Source of the DNA: JAZLGI01 sp045616225
GTDB lineage: Bacteria; Spirochaetota; Spirochaetia; Sphaerochaetales; Sphaerochaetaceae
Assembly (NCBI GenBank): GCA_045616225.1
Contig: JAZLGI010000007.1
Span: 1-21,663, forward strand
Direction: 5' to 3'
Length of the DNA stretch: 21,663 nucleotides
Positions 14,975-21,663 of the stretch are shown one piece after another. Every line of letters begins with the position of its first letter. Position 1 is the stretch's first letter. A program made the position numbers and the translations under genes. Below the pieces are notes generated by a model. The model saw only the letters and a program-made list of their open reading frames with translations, searched no databases and had not been told where the DNA came from.

Positions 14975-16522
14975 TCAGATTCTTTTTATTCTTCTGAATA
15001 GAGGAAGAAGTTTTGGATAAATATGGACATAAACGTCTTTGTAATACTTCATATACAACTCATTTTTTTCCATATCCGGTTCAAAAACTTTGGAGATATG
15101 AATCATTTTTTCTATTGCTTCGTCAAAGCTTTTGAAAACTCCCTTTGCAACAAAAGCTACAATTGAAGAACCAAGGCCGCTGGCTTCATGAGTCTGAATA
15201 CATTTAACAGGAAGTCCAAACATATCAGCGGCAATCTGACAAATTTCAAAACTCTTTGAACCGCCTCCGCCTATATAAATTTCCTTAATCTTGGTTTTTC
15301 CTCTTTTCTCCATTCTTTTTAATCCGTCAAGCAATGCATAGTTAATGCCTTCTATTATAGCCCTGTACAGATGATATTTTGTATGTATATCTGAAAAACC
15401 AACTATGGAACCTCTGGCATTTGGAGTACATACTCCAGGCCCCCAGAAAGGTTGCAGAACAAGTCCGTTACAACCTGCAGGAACTTCGTGAAGATGGCTG
15501 TTCAAAATTTCTTCTACAGACACTCCTTTTTCCAAAGCCAAAGCCTGTTCTTCAGATGCAAACTCTTTTTTGAACCAACTGAGCATCCAATATCCTCTAT
15601 AAATCTGAATTTCAGGATTCCATTTATTATTGATGACAGCCGGATAACCCGGAGCAAAAGGCAAAGGTTCAAAATACCTGTCTGTTGAAAAGTCAATTGT
15701 TGCAGCAGTACCAAATGAAATTGCAGCCTTATCAGCTGAATTTACAGAAAGCCCAAGAGTTTCACAGCCTTTGTCAGAACCGGTTGCTATAAGTTCAAGT
15801 CCTTTTGGAATTCCTGACAACTCTGAAACTTTGTCTGTTATTGTCCCTATAACATCTCCGCTGTCACAGACATCACAGAGCTTTTCTTCCGGAACATCAT
15901 AAATAAATCTTGTAAGGCTTCTCTTTTTCTGCCATTTCTTGTTTTTTGAATCAAATGGAATATGAGCAATCTGATTTGCCTTACTGTCCAATAGGACTCC
16001 CGTCAGTTGCCAATTAAGATAGGTTGACAGTAACACAAATTTAGAAGTTTTCTCCCAAATGTCAGGTTGTTCTGTCATAATCCAGTTACATATACTCTGT
16101 TTTCTTTGAGTAGAAACAATATCTTTAACACCGGCAATTGCAAAAAGTATTTTCTTGTAAACAGGAATCTTAGGCAGTTTATCCTCATTGGCTTCTCTTT
16201 TGTCCAGCCACATTACCATATCTCTCAAAGGTTTATTGTTTGCGTCAAGACACAACACACTATCTCTGAAGCAAGTTATTGCCATAGCAAGAAGCCCCTT
16301 TTCAAAGATTTCAGGATTCCTCTGTTTTAATATCTTTGAAATAGAACAAAGGACTTCAAAATACAAATCCGGCTTTTGTTCTGCCCACAAAGGTTTCTGC
16401 GAATAATACGGTGATTCATAGACACATTGTTGAATATCAATAATAGAACCGCTTTTGTCTACTATCATGCCTCTCATACTCTGAGTTCCAATATCAAATG
16501 TGAGAATTAATTCTTTATCCAT
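14975..16522 (-). CDS. FGGY-family carbohydrate kinase, substrate unknown
   Basis: From ATG at 16520-16522 (AAGGA five bases before it) the protein has 515 residues. An in-frame ATG 63 bases upstream would add a basic extension not typical of the family. The N-terminal ATPase fold opens with LTFDIGTQSMRGMIVD (7-22), where most family members have DxGTxxxR. MWLDKRE (104-110) follows. LIATGSDKGCETLG (244-257) places D250 as likely catalytic base. The C-terminal lobe has YIGGGGSKSFEICQIAADMFGLPV and the EASGLGSSIVAFVAKG ATP-binding block. FGGY enzymes phosphorylate sugars or polyols such as xylulose, ribulose, gluconate or glycerol. No isomerase, epimerase or sugar transporter is adjacent, so the substrate cannot be assigned. 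It is 69 bases upstream of pgi and probably transcribed separately. Confidence 0.88.
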   Translation of the reverse strand: MDKELILTFDIGTQSMRGMIVDKSGSIIDIQQCVYESPYYSQKPLWAEQKPDLYFEVLCSISKILKQRNPEIFEKGLLAMAITCFRDSVLCLDANNKPLRDMVMWLDKREANEDKLPKIPVYKKILFAIAGVKDIVSTQRKQSICNWIMTEQPDIWEKTSKFVLLSTYLNWQLTGVLLDSKANQIAHIPFDSKNKKWQKKRSLTRFIYDVPEEKLCDVCDSGDVIGTITDKVSELSGIPKGLELIATGSDKGCETLGLSVNSADKAAISFGTAATIDFSTDRYFEPLPFAPGYPAVINNKWNPEIQIYRGYWMLSWFKKEFASEEQALALEKGVSVEEILNSHLHEVPAGCNGLVLQPFWGPGVCTPNARGSIVGFSDIHTKYHLYRAIIEGINYALLDGLKRMEKRGKTKIKEIYIGGGGSKSFEICQIAADMFGLPVKCIQTHEASGLGSSIVAFVAKGVFKSFDEAIEKMIHISKVFEPDMEKNELYMKYYKDVYVHIYPKLLPLFRRIKRI

Positions 16523-16599
16523 TTTTTTCCTTGTATAGACCTTTCTATCTTCACGGCTTTTGATTTTAACACAAGTATTATTCAAAGACTATAATCAGA

Positions 16600-17964
16600 C
16601 TAAAAATCGGCACTTTGACTTTCTCTGAAAATACGCAAAAGAAGGAAAATTGCAACTATAGCCAAAACAAATTCAGAAATAGTCTGAGATAATCCCATTC
16701 CATACAAAGGCCAAATCTTGTTAAGAATAATGATTGCAGGAATTTCCAGCACTATTTTTCTGAGTACTGCAAAAATCAAAGAATATCTGCCTCTTCCTAT
16801 AGCCTGAAAAACTGCAACACCAAGAAAATCAACAGACATGAATACTATTCCAATACTCATAAGTTTAAGAAGGACAGAGCCATACATCACAATTTCATCA
16901 TTATCCATGAATACCCTTATGAGACCTTTACTGCAGAAAAAGAAAACTGCACTCATAAGAACGCCAATTACAATTGATATTTTAAGGACAAAAATAATGG
17001 TGTCTTTCATTCTTTTTCTGTTTCCGCTGGACCAGTTATAACCAATCAGCGACATTACCCCCTGAGTGATTCCCATTGAAACATAAAGCGGAAGAAGATT
17101 TATTTTATGAGAAATTCCCATAGCAGAAACAGCTGCGGCTCCAAAGGCTGCTGTTTTGTTGTTCAAAATAATACTACCCGTAACATTAAGAAGGTTTTGC
17201 AATGAAGATGGCAGTCCTACACCAAAAATCTCCTTTGATATCTTTTTATCAAAACAGAAGTTACTGAGTTTCATTGACACAAATGTTTTGTCTTTCTTAC
17301 ATAATGTGAGAATCATGAGATAAAGCATGGCAACACAGTTGGAAATAAAAGTTGCGCAACCTGCTCCGGAAGCTCCCATATTCAAGTACTGAGGCAAAAC
17401 AAAAAAAGGATCAAGCACAATATTAAGAAAGCACCCGCTTATCACGCCAATACTTGCATGCATTGAGCAACCTTCACTTCTTACCATACTTGACATAACA
17501 ACATTCATGATTGCCGGAACAGAACCGAGGCTTACAGTCCAGAAAAGGTATCGCTCAGTAGATTCTCTTGTAATGAAATCTGCACCCAAAAAACTCAAAA
17601 CAGAATTACTGAACATTGTATAAAAGACAGAAACCAATACCGAACAAAACAAGGCTGAATAAAAACCAAAAGCAGAACTTCTTCTGGCATTGTCATAATC
17701 TCTTTTTCCCAAAAGCCTGCTTATCAAACTACTGGTTCCAACACCAAAAAGATTGTTGATTGCATTAAATGCCAGAATTGCAGGAGCTGCCAAAGCAACT
17801 GCGGCACTTTCCACAGGATTATTCAACATTCCTACAAAAAAGGTATCTGCAATACTGTAAAGAACCATTACAAGTGTAGCCATAACAGAAGGAACAGCTA
17901 AATTTGCAACGGCTTTTGGAACCGGCCAATTTTCAAACAAATCTGTTTTATCTTGATTTTTCAT
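16600..17964 (-). CDS. MATE family efflux transporter
   Basis: The 454-residue protein (ATG at 17962-17964, GGAGC seven bases upstream) has about 12 TM helices in two similar halves. The first starts WPVPKAVANLAVPSVMATLVMVLYSIADTFFVG, the classical MATE opening. Later blocks include GVGTSSLISRLLGKRD, DPFFVLPQYLNMGASGAGCATFISN and GITQGVMSLIGYNWSSGNRKRM, which carry family positions. MATE proteins export cationic drugs or metabolites by Na+ or H+ antiport. The substrate is unknown. The longer frame reaching upstream lies inside the AEC gene and is rejected. It shares ATGA with the AEC gene stop, so the two are coupled. Confidence 0.92.
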   Translation of the reverse strand: MKNQDKTDLFENWPVPKAVANLAVPSVMATLVMVLYSIADTFFVGMLNNPVESAAVALAAPAILAFNAINNLFGVGTSSLISRLLGKRDYDNARRSSAFGFYSALFCSVLVSVFYTMFSNSVLSFLGADFITRESTERYLFWTVSLGSVPAIMNVVMSSMVRSEGCSMHASIGVISGCFLNIVLDPFFVLPQYLNMGASGAGCATFISNCVAMLYLMILTLCKKDKTFVSMKLSNFCFDKKISKEIFGVGLPSSLQNLLNVTGSIILNNKTAAFGAAAVSAMGISHKINLLPLYVSMGITQGVMSLIGYNWSSGNRKRMKDTIIFVLKISIVIGVLMSAVFFFCSKGLIRVFMDNDEIVMYGSVLLKLMSIGIVFMSVDFLGVAVFQAIGRGRYSLIFAVLRKIVLEIPAIIILNKIWPLYGMGLSQTISEFVLAIVAIFLLLRIFRESQSADF

Positions 17965-18881
17965 AGAACAGCTCCAAATATTTTTTGGGCAAATGCACAC
18001 ATAACAGGTATGGTAAATGTTCCGATAAGCGTAGAAAGAGCAACTAATTGACAACCGTACTTATAATCTTTTCCATGCAGATGGCAGTAAACGGCAACAT
18101 TGGCTCCGCAAGGTGTTGCAATACAAGTTGCAACTGCAAACTTAATTTTACTATCTACCTTAAACGGAGAAAGCAACAGAACCAACATAAAAGGTATCAC
18201 AAGCAACCTTACAGTACTTACAAAATATGCAGATTTCCGCTTAAACAGAAGTGATAAATCTGATTGTGCCAAGTAAGAACCCAAAATAAGCATAACAACG
18301 GGTCCGTTTAATGCAGAAATTCCGTCTATGAAAGTATTGAGCATAGGAGGAAATTTCATAGAAATCCCTGTAGTAAAACAAATTATCCCAAGAATTGTTG
18401 CAACACAATTAGGAGCAAAGAGTACAGTTTTTGGAGTAAAATGCCCTCTCTCCCCTGTCAAAAGCCCTACCCCATAAGTATGCTGAAGCGTTCCTGTTAC
18501 AAAAGAAGTTCCAATTGAATAAATTACAGCCTGCTCCCCTAAAACGGCAGCAAGCAGTGGGACTCCAAAGAATCCGGCATTAGGAAAAGCTGCAGCAAAA
18601 CTGTTTATTGGATTTTTTCTGAAAACAAATCTGCTTACAACAATAGACAAAACCATAGATAAGATACAAAACCCAAATCCTATGGAGAAATCTTTAAACA
18701 GAGCCAAAGAGAACTCACGTCTGAAACTCTTGATAATTACAACAGGGAAAATAAAATAGATAAGAAGATTTGCAAGAGATTTGCTTCCTTCACTTGTTAT
18801 TTTACCAAACTTAAAAAGTATAAAACCAACCATCATGTACCCAAACATGATTATTGTCTGTCTTAACACTATCTCAAACAT
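17961..18881 (-). CDS. AEC (auxin efflux carrier) family transporter
   Basis: The 306-residue membrane protein has the AEC/Mem_trans layout: ten or so TM helices with FGYMMVGFILFKFGKIT at the start, LIYFIFPVVIIKSF, PNAGFFGVPLLAAVLGEQAVIYS near residues 100-122 and TPCGANVAVYCHLHGKD near 255-270. Bacterial members are poorly characterised and some move malate or other organic acids. It precedes a MATE gene with ATGA overlap, so both may be made from one transcript. No Shine-Dalgarno precedes the ATG. A TATAAT ends seven bases before it, so the message may be nearly leaderless. The gene diverges from the lipoprotein gene across 72 bp. Confidence 0.9.
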   Translation of the reverse strand: MFEIVLRQTIIMFGYMMVGFILFKFGKITSEGSKSLANLLIYFIFPVVIIKSFRREFSLALFKDFSIGFGFCILSMVLSIVVSRFVFRKNPINSFAAAFPNAGFFGVPLLAAVLGEQAVIYSIGTSFVTGTLQHTYGVGLLTGERGHFTPKTVLFAPNCVATILGIICFTTGISMKFPPMLNTFIDGISALNGPVVMLILGSYLAQSDLSLLFKRKSAYFVSTVRLLVIPFMLVLLLSPFKVDSKIKFAVATCIATPCGANVAVYCHLHGKDYKYGCQLVALSTLIGTFTIPVMCAFAQKIFGAVL

Positions 18882-18888
18882 AAATGAA

Positions 18889-18894
18889 ATTATA
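18889..18894 (-). promoter_or_regulatory. Candidate -10 box directly before the AEC transporter start
   Basis: A perfect TATAAT on the minus strand ends seven bases before the ATG, so transcription would begin at or one base before the start codon. No recognisable -35 is found at 17-18 bp (GTAGAA). The box may be fortuitous. Confidence 0.35.
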
Positions 18895-18916
18895 ATCTTT
18901 TGGTCTTTATTTTCTA

Positions 18917-18939
18917 CCCCATAGTTTGATATGATGGGG
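18917..18939. promoter_or_regulatory. CCCCAT-N11-ATGGGG inverted repeat in the divergent promoter region
   Basis: A perfect 6-bp inverted repeat lies between the divergent AEC and lipoprotein genes. It overlaps a possible plus-strand -10 TATGAT (18930-18935, poor -35 TTTATT at 18906-18911). It could be an operator for either gene or a leader hairpin. The lipoprotein ribosome binding site GGTGA (18943-18947) follows. Confidence 0.35.
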
Positions 18940-18953
18940 CTGGGTGAATAAAA

Positions 18954-20249
18954 ATGAAAAAGTTAGTTTTACTGACTTTGGCACTTCTGTGTCTCTGTCT
19001 GTGTACTTCCTGTAATGATTCTGTGTCTGTGAAATCAGATTCCTCTATATGTTTTACTGCCGGTGTGAACAAGTATTTGACTCAGACTAATTCCGGTTGT
19101 CCTGACTTGGTCAATGCAGAAAATTACTATTGGGAATTCTCAAGTCTCTTGTACACAGATGAGATAAGCGATATCAGAACTGCAATCATTAATGCCCATT
19201 ATTCTCCCCTATATCCAGATCCTGATTCATACAATGATAAACAACAACTGACTAAGCTGAAAAAAGGTCTTGGAAACAGCATATACGGTTTTAAAAGAAA
19301 TTCTGAATACATATTTGGATTACGTGGTTATTCTGACCCGGAATTAACTCAATTGGTATGGGAAGGGTACACTTATGAACCACAACTGCTCAACAAGAAA
19401 GAAAACAAAATTGTTCTCTTTATGAGTCCGGTTGTAGGAGAAGGCAACTTATTCTTTGATATATCTGTTCCTGGCAACTTACAAGACAAAGACAAAATAA
19501 GATTTTACTATTCTTATGTAGGAAAAAAACTGGTTCCTTCTGTTTTAGAAGAAAACTATTATCCAGACTTCTCTCCGGCAGATTACGAGGTACTTATCCC
19601 TGAAACACCAACAGATGCAACACCGGATAACACGTCAGACACTAACTGTATTTTCAGATACAAATATGGAAATTCTCCGGATGCAACACTTCCTGCAGGT
19701 GTTTATTTCTTTATGATAAAAGAAGTAGTAGAAGACAATGATGGAGTGTGGATAGACTTCCCGGGAGTAAAGGCTTCTGAACAGAACAAACCAATAAGAA
19801 GCCAGTTTGTAATAGTAAACATTCTTCCGGATACCAATACATACGTTACGGGAAATCTTGATGAATTTGTCATCACAGAATTGGAGCCACAACAATTTGA
19901 TGTCTCTTTCTCTTTCCCTGAGATTTCATTGGAAGAGTTAACTCTTACCACAGCAACGACAACCTACACAGATATAGAGTATACTCTGATTTCTGCAAAC
20001 AAGTCTGACAAAATAGAATGGATGATTAATGGCAGTTACATAATAGATGAAAATACACCAAACCGATATATCATGCCACTGTTTGAAGCAAGCGACAGCA
20101 CTTTTTCATATCTGTTGTGGGATCCGAATCTAGTAGATGACAATAAAATCCTTTTTTTCAGGGCAGAAGGCGATACCAACATTTACACACTCACCTGTCT
20201 CTATAATAAAGATAGCAAATCTGCACTTGCCAAAAGTATAAGTCTGTAA
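18954..20249 (+). CDS. Hypothetical lipoprotein
   Basis: The 431-residue protein begins with a basic-hydrophobic signal (KKLVLLTLALLCLCLC) ending CTSC. C20 is the likely lipidated cysteine; the -3 position is Cys rather than Leu, a relaxation that spirochaete lipoboxes tolerate. I do not recognise the mature protein. It is acidic, rich in Asp, Asn, Tyr and Thr, without TM helices, and reads as mostly beta structure. A linker-like stretch around 216-228 (PETPTDATPDNTSDT) divides it. The late segment DKIEWMINGSYI (about residues 355-366) resembles the Tyr/Trp-x-(V/I)-(D/N)-G core of Ig-like or PKD-type repeats in other treponeme lipoproteins, only faintly. It is the only plus-strand gene in the window and has its own intergenic regions on both sides. 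A GGTGA sits six bases before ATG. Probably exported and membrane-anchored; function unknown. Confidence 0.85.
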   Translation: MKKLVLLTLALLCLCLCTSCNDSVSVKSDSSICFTAGVNKYLTQTNSGCPDLVNAENYYWEFSSLLYTDEISDIRTAIINAHYSPLYPDPDSYNDKQQLTKLKKGLGNSIYGFKRNSEYIFGLRGYSDPELTQLVWEGYTYEPQLLNKKENKIVLFMSPVVGEGNLFFDISVPGNLQDKDKIRFYYSYVGKKLVPSVLEENYYPDFSPADYEVLIPETPTDATPDNTSDTNCIFRYKYGNSPDATLPAGVYFFMIKEVVEDNDGVWIDFPGVKASEQNKPIRSQFVIVNILPDTNTYVTGNLDEFVITELEPQQFDVSFSFPEISLEELTLTTATTTYTDIEYTLISANKSDKIEWMINGSYIIDENTPNRYIMPLFEASDSTFSYLLWDPNLVDDNKILFFRAEGDTNIYTLTCLYNKDSKSALAKSISL

Positions 20250-20365
20250 CAAAAGTCATTTCATTTAGACTTGGTTGCAGTCCTTTAATACTTAGGACTG
20301 ATTGGACTGAAATTTTAAGTCCAAATTGCGTTTTCTTGTTTTTGGACTGAAATTTTTAAGTCTAA
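20240..20365. repeat. Tandem array of four AGTCY-armed palindromes after the lipoprotein gene
   Basis: Four successive inverted repeats share a core AGTC(C/T). They are AAGTCT/AGACTT (20240-20272, overlapping the stop codon), CAGTCCT/AGGACTG (20278-20300), TTGGACT/AGTCCAA (20302-20324) and TTGGACT/AGTCTAA with one G-U pair (20342-20365). The last three have loops of 9, 9 and 10 nt. The third and fourth also form a direct repeat of period 40, each followed by AAATTGC(C)GTTTTC and T-rich sequence. They may be tandem weak terminators or an intergenic repeat family. The alternating arms permit several mutually exclusive folds. Confidence 0.6.
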
Positions 20366-20397
20366 ATTGCCGTTTTCAGATTTTGGGCAAAATGAAA

Positions 20398-20417
20398 GGG
20401 CTGCAATCTCGCAGCCC
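20398..20417 (-). terminator. GC-rich hairpin, probable terminator of the ICMT-like gene
   Basis: GGGCTGC-GAGATT-GCAGCCC on the minus strand is a perfect 7-bp stem with a 6-nt loop, followed by TTTCATTTT. It lies about 78 bases after the stop of the minus-strand gene at 20495. On the plus strand no T-run follows, so termination of the lipoprotein transcript would rely on the palindromes before it. Confidence 0.6.
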
Positions 20418-20494
20418 CCATTCAGTTAAAACGCAAATAAAGAACAAATTCAAATTTATTCTTCACAAAGCTTGGTTTTGAAAGTTGCTCTAAA

Positions 20495-21289
20495 TTAAAG
20501 AATAATCTTTGAATCTTTAAATGTATAAAGCTTTACAAAAGGAATGATGATAGGAGTCTTTGCAACATATCCCAAAAATTCATCCTTGCATTCTGTTTCA
20601 CCTTCAACAAATATTGCGTACTGTCTCTTTTCTGCACGTTTTGTTGCATTAAGATTAATGTAAATAATTGCAAGGTAAGCAAGAATAACAAGAAGCCACT
20701 GACCAAATGTCTTAAGTCCTGACCAAGAGCCCACAAAAATACCTGTCCAGAAAAGAAGCTCTCCTGTATAACCAGGGAAACGGACAAATTTATAAAGGCC
20801 GGTCTTACAGAATGTATTTGGATTATTCTTTTTCTGAAGTTCTTCAAAATAAATTGCAAGAACACAAAGGACAAGTCCTCCAAGAGAAAGGATTATTCCA
20901 ATCCAAGATACAACAGATTTTCCGTATGTTCCGGCACCGTTTTTAATGCGGAATACTACAGGAGCAAAAAGAACCATTAAACAAGCTGCAAAAGCAAGCC
21001 ATGCACAAACAGTAACTGCAATTGGCAATTTGTCTTCTTTTGAAGGAGCAGGTGTTTTGAGTTCCTTTGCAATATTCAAACCGCAAGATTTGATACCGTA
21101 AAGGAATATGATAACAAGTTCAATGACAATGTAGGCCGGAAGAGCAAAACCTCTTCCTGCTGCATAAAGCAGAAGAGTTGAGAATGCCATTGCAGACATT
21201 GAAAGTCCGTAACCTACAGAAAGGAAATAACCATACTTTCCAAAACCGATTGTGCACATAATGAGTGCAACCACAAAATTCATAAACAT
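20495..21289 (-). CDS. Isoprenylcysteine carboxyl methyltransferase / DUF1295-like membrane protein
   Basis: The 264-residue protein has about seven TM segments. The C-terminal half carries GLYKFVRFPGYTGELLFWTGIFVG (about residues 165-188), matching the GL(W/Y)xxxRHPxYxGE block of the ICMT/DUF1295/steroid-reductase-like fold, here with RFP in place of RHP. It ends in a segment AEKRQYAIFVEGETECKDEF, comparable to the family's E..R...F...Y..Y region. The first 100 residues are a family-specific membrane part. Eukaryotic ICMT methylates prenylated cysteines. Bacterial homologues are mostly of unknown function, and this could equally be a lipid-modifying or reductase-like enzyme. The Shine-Dalgarno GGAG is 11 bases before ATG, rather far. 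The promoter is unclear, though TATATT occurs upstream. Its neighbours do not clarify the role. Confidence 0.7.
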   Translation of the reverse strand: MFMNFVVALIMCTIGFGKYGYFLSVGYGLSMSAMAFSTLLLYAAGRGFALPAYIVIELVIIFLYGIKSCGLNIAKELKTPAPSKEDKLPIAVTVCAWLAFAACLMVLFAPVVFRIKNGAGTYGKSVVSWIGIILSLGGLVLCVLAIYFEELQKKNNPNTFCKTGLYKFVRFPGYTGELLFWTGIFVGSWSGLKTFGQWLLVILAYLAIIYINLNATKRAEKRQYAIFVEGETECKDEFLGYVAKTPIIIPFVKLYTFKDSKIIL

Positions 21290-21663
21290 ACCGAATTAAT
21301 CTCCGTTTTTTATAGTAGTTCTAATATAGTAAAATTTCTGCAAAATATCCACTTATATCAAAAGTGTATATTTTTCGGCAAAATGAAAAAGTAAATGCAA
21401 CAAACCCGAGCAGAAATGCGTTTGTGAAAAGTTAAATGCACCAAAAGGCAGTTTTTACAAAATAATCTTTACAGAAAACCTCAAATGGCACGATAATTTA
21501 AATGGTTGATGACAATGTTGCACTAACACTTGAGCACACTGATTCTGAGCCGGTTGCTTTGATTTTTTAATGCAACATCTTTCGGCTCTGAGTTCTTGAG
21601 GTTCTTGAAGTTTTACTTCTCTGAAGGTGTCATGTTGTTTATTTAAATCAACTCAGGTTTTAG
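21290..21663. other. Non-coding repeat-rich region at the right edge
   Basis: I see no gene, tRNA or rRNA in these 374 bases. The first part (21290-21360) is the A/T-rich upstream region of the ICMT-like gene. The remainder holds the shared GGCAAAATGAAA motif (21377-21388), three AATGCAACA/AATGCACCA copies (21394, 21435, 21569), a nested hairpin (21547-21588), a TTCTTGAG(G/A) tandem (about 21593-21609) and an imperfect long inverted repeat (21475-21661). Confidence 0.7.
21547..21588. repeat. Two-part hairpin GAGCCG-GTTGC / GCAAC-CGGCTC
   Basis: GAGCCG+GTTGC (21547-21557) pairs with GCAAC (21572-21576) and CGGCTC (21583-21588). This gives an 11-bp stem with a one-sided 6-nt bulge and a 14-nt T-rich loop. 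The element is non-coding. It could be a terminator-like or small mobile repeat structure, and its role is unknown. Confidence 0.5.

Noticed and set aside
17965..18054. N-terminal extension of the MATE transporter
   Set aside because: The extra 30 residues lie inside the AEC gene in another frame, are Cys/Tyr-rich and unlike MATE N-termini, while the internal ATG has GGAG and an ATGA overlap.
20302..20382. CRISPR array
   Set aside because: Only two direct copies occur, with no variable spacers of constant length and no cas genes.
21390..21580. Integron attC site (treponemes can carry integrons)
   Set aside because: GTTAAAT matches the GTTRRRY core once, but no properly placed RYYYAAC partner or paired inner boxes were found, and there is no integrase in the window.

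Overview
The window reads as a piece of a low-GC spirochaete chromosome, most probably Treponema. The evidence is the start of a 16S rRNA gene with treponeme-like sequence at the left edge, a TGS-less threonyl-tRNA synthetase, a yajC-secD-secF-ispH run, a lipoprotein with a loose spirochaete-type lipobox, and groEL without groES beside it. Almost everything is ordinary vertical-inheritance chromosome. Species was not determined.

Layout, left to right. Positions 1-136 hold the 5' end of a 16S rRNA gene on the minus strand. Its promoter, UP-like tract, boxA-like motif and UUCG hairpin fill 137-445. Next, all on the minus strand: thrS-pgsA-gdpD (aminoacylation and phospholipid metabolism; read 3577 to 437), yajC-secD-secF-ispH (protein export plus the last step of the MEP isoprenoid pathway; 7600 to 3668), and groEL with its own promoter and terminator (9374 to 7680). 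They are followed by a tightly overlapped five-gene unit, pgi-lemA-DUF2207-polyprenol kinase-DUF92 (14905 to 9466), an FGGY sugar kinase (16522 to 14975), and an AEC transporter-MATE transporter pair (18881 to 16600). The only plus-strand gene is an unrecognised lipoprotein (18954-20249). A minus-strand ICMT/DUF1295-like membrane protein (21289-20495) closes the coding part. Two repeat-rich non-coding stretches, 20240-20417 and 21370-21663, flank this last gene.

Functional reading. The most interesting pairing is the polyprenol/phytol-kinase-like gene (VTE5 type) directly overlapped by a DUF92 gene (VTE6, phytyl-phosphate kinase type). Together they could phosphorylate a scavenged isoprenoid alcohol twice to its diphosphate, in an organism whose own isoprenoid route is represented nearby by ispH. 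The most interesting regulatory candidate is a 6-bp-stem, 7-nt-loop hairpin in the thrS leader. Its central loop triplet is UGU, the anticodon of a threonine tRNA, and it sits just upstream of the Shine-Dalgarno sequence, which suggests ThrRS autoregulation. SecF carries Asn where the family has a functionally important Asp (SLNDT to SLNNT). Several genes use GTG or TTG starts at overlapping junctions, which points to translational coupling.

I see no CRISPR array, insertion sequence, prophage, tRNA gene or defence cluster.
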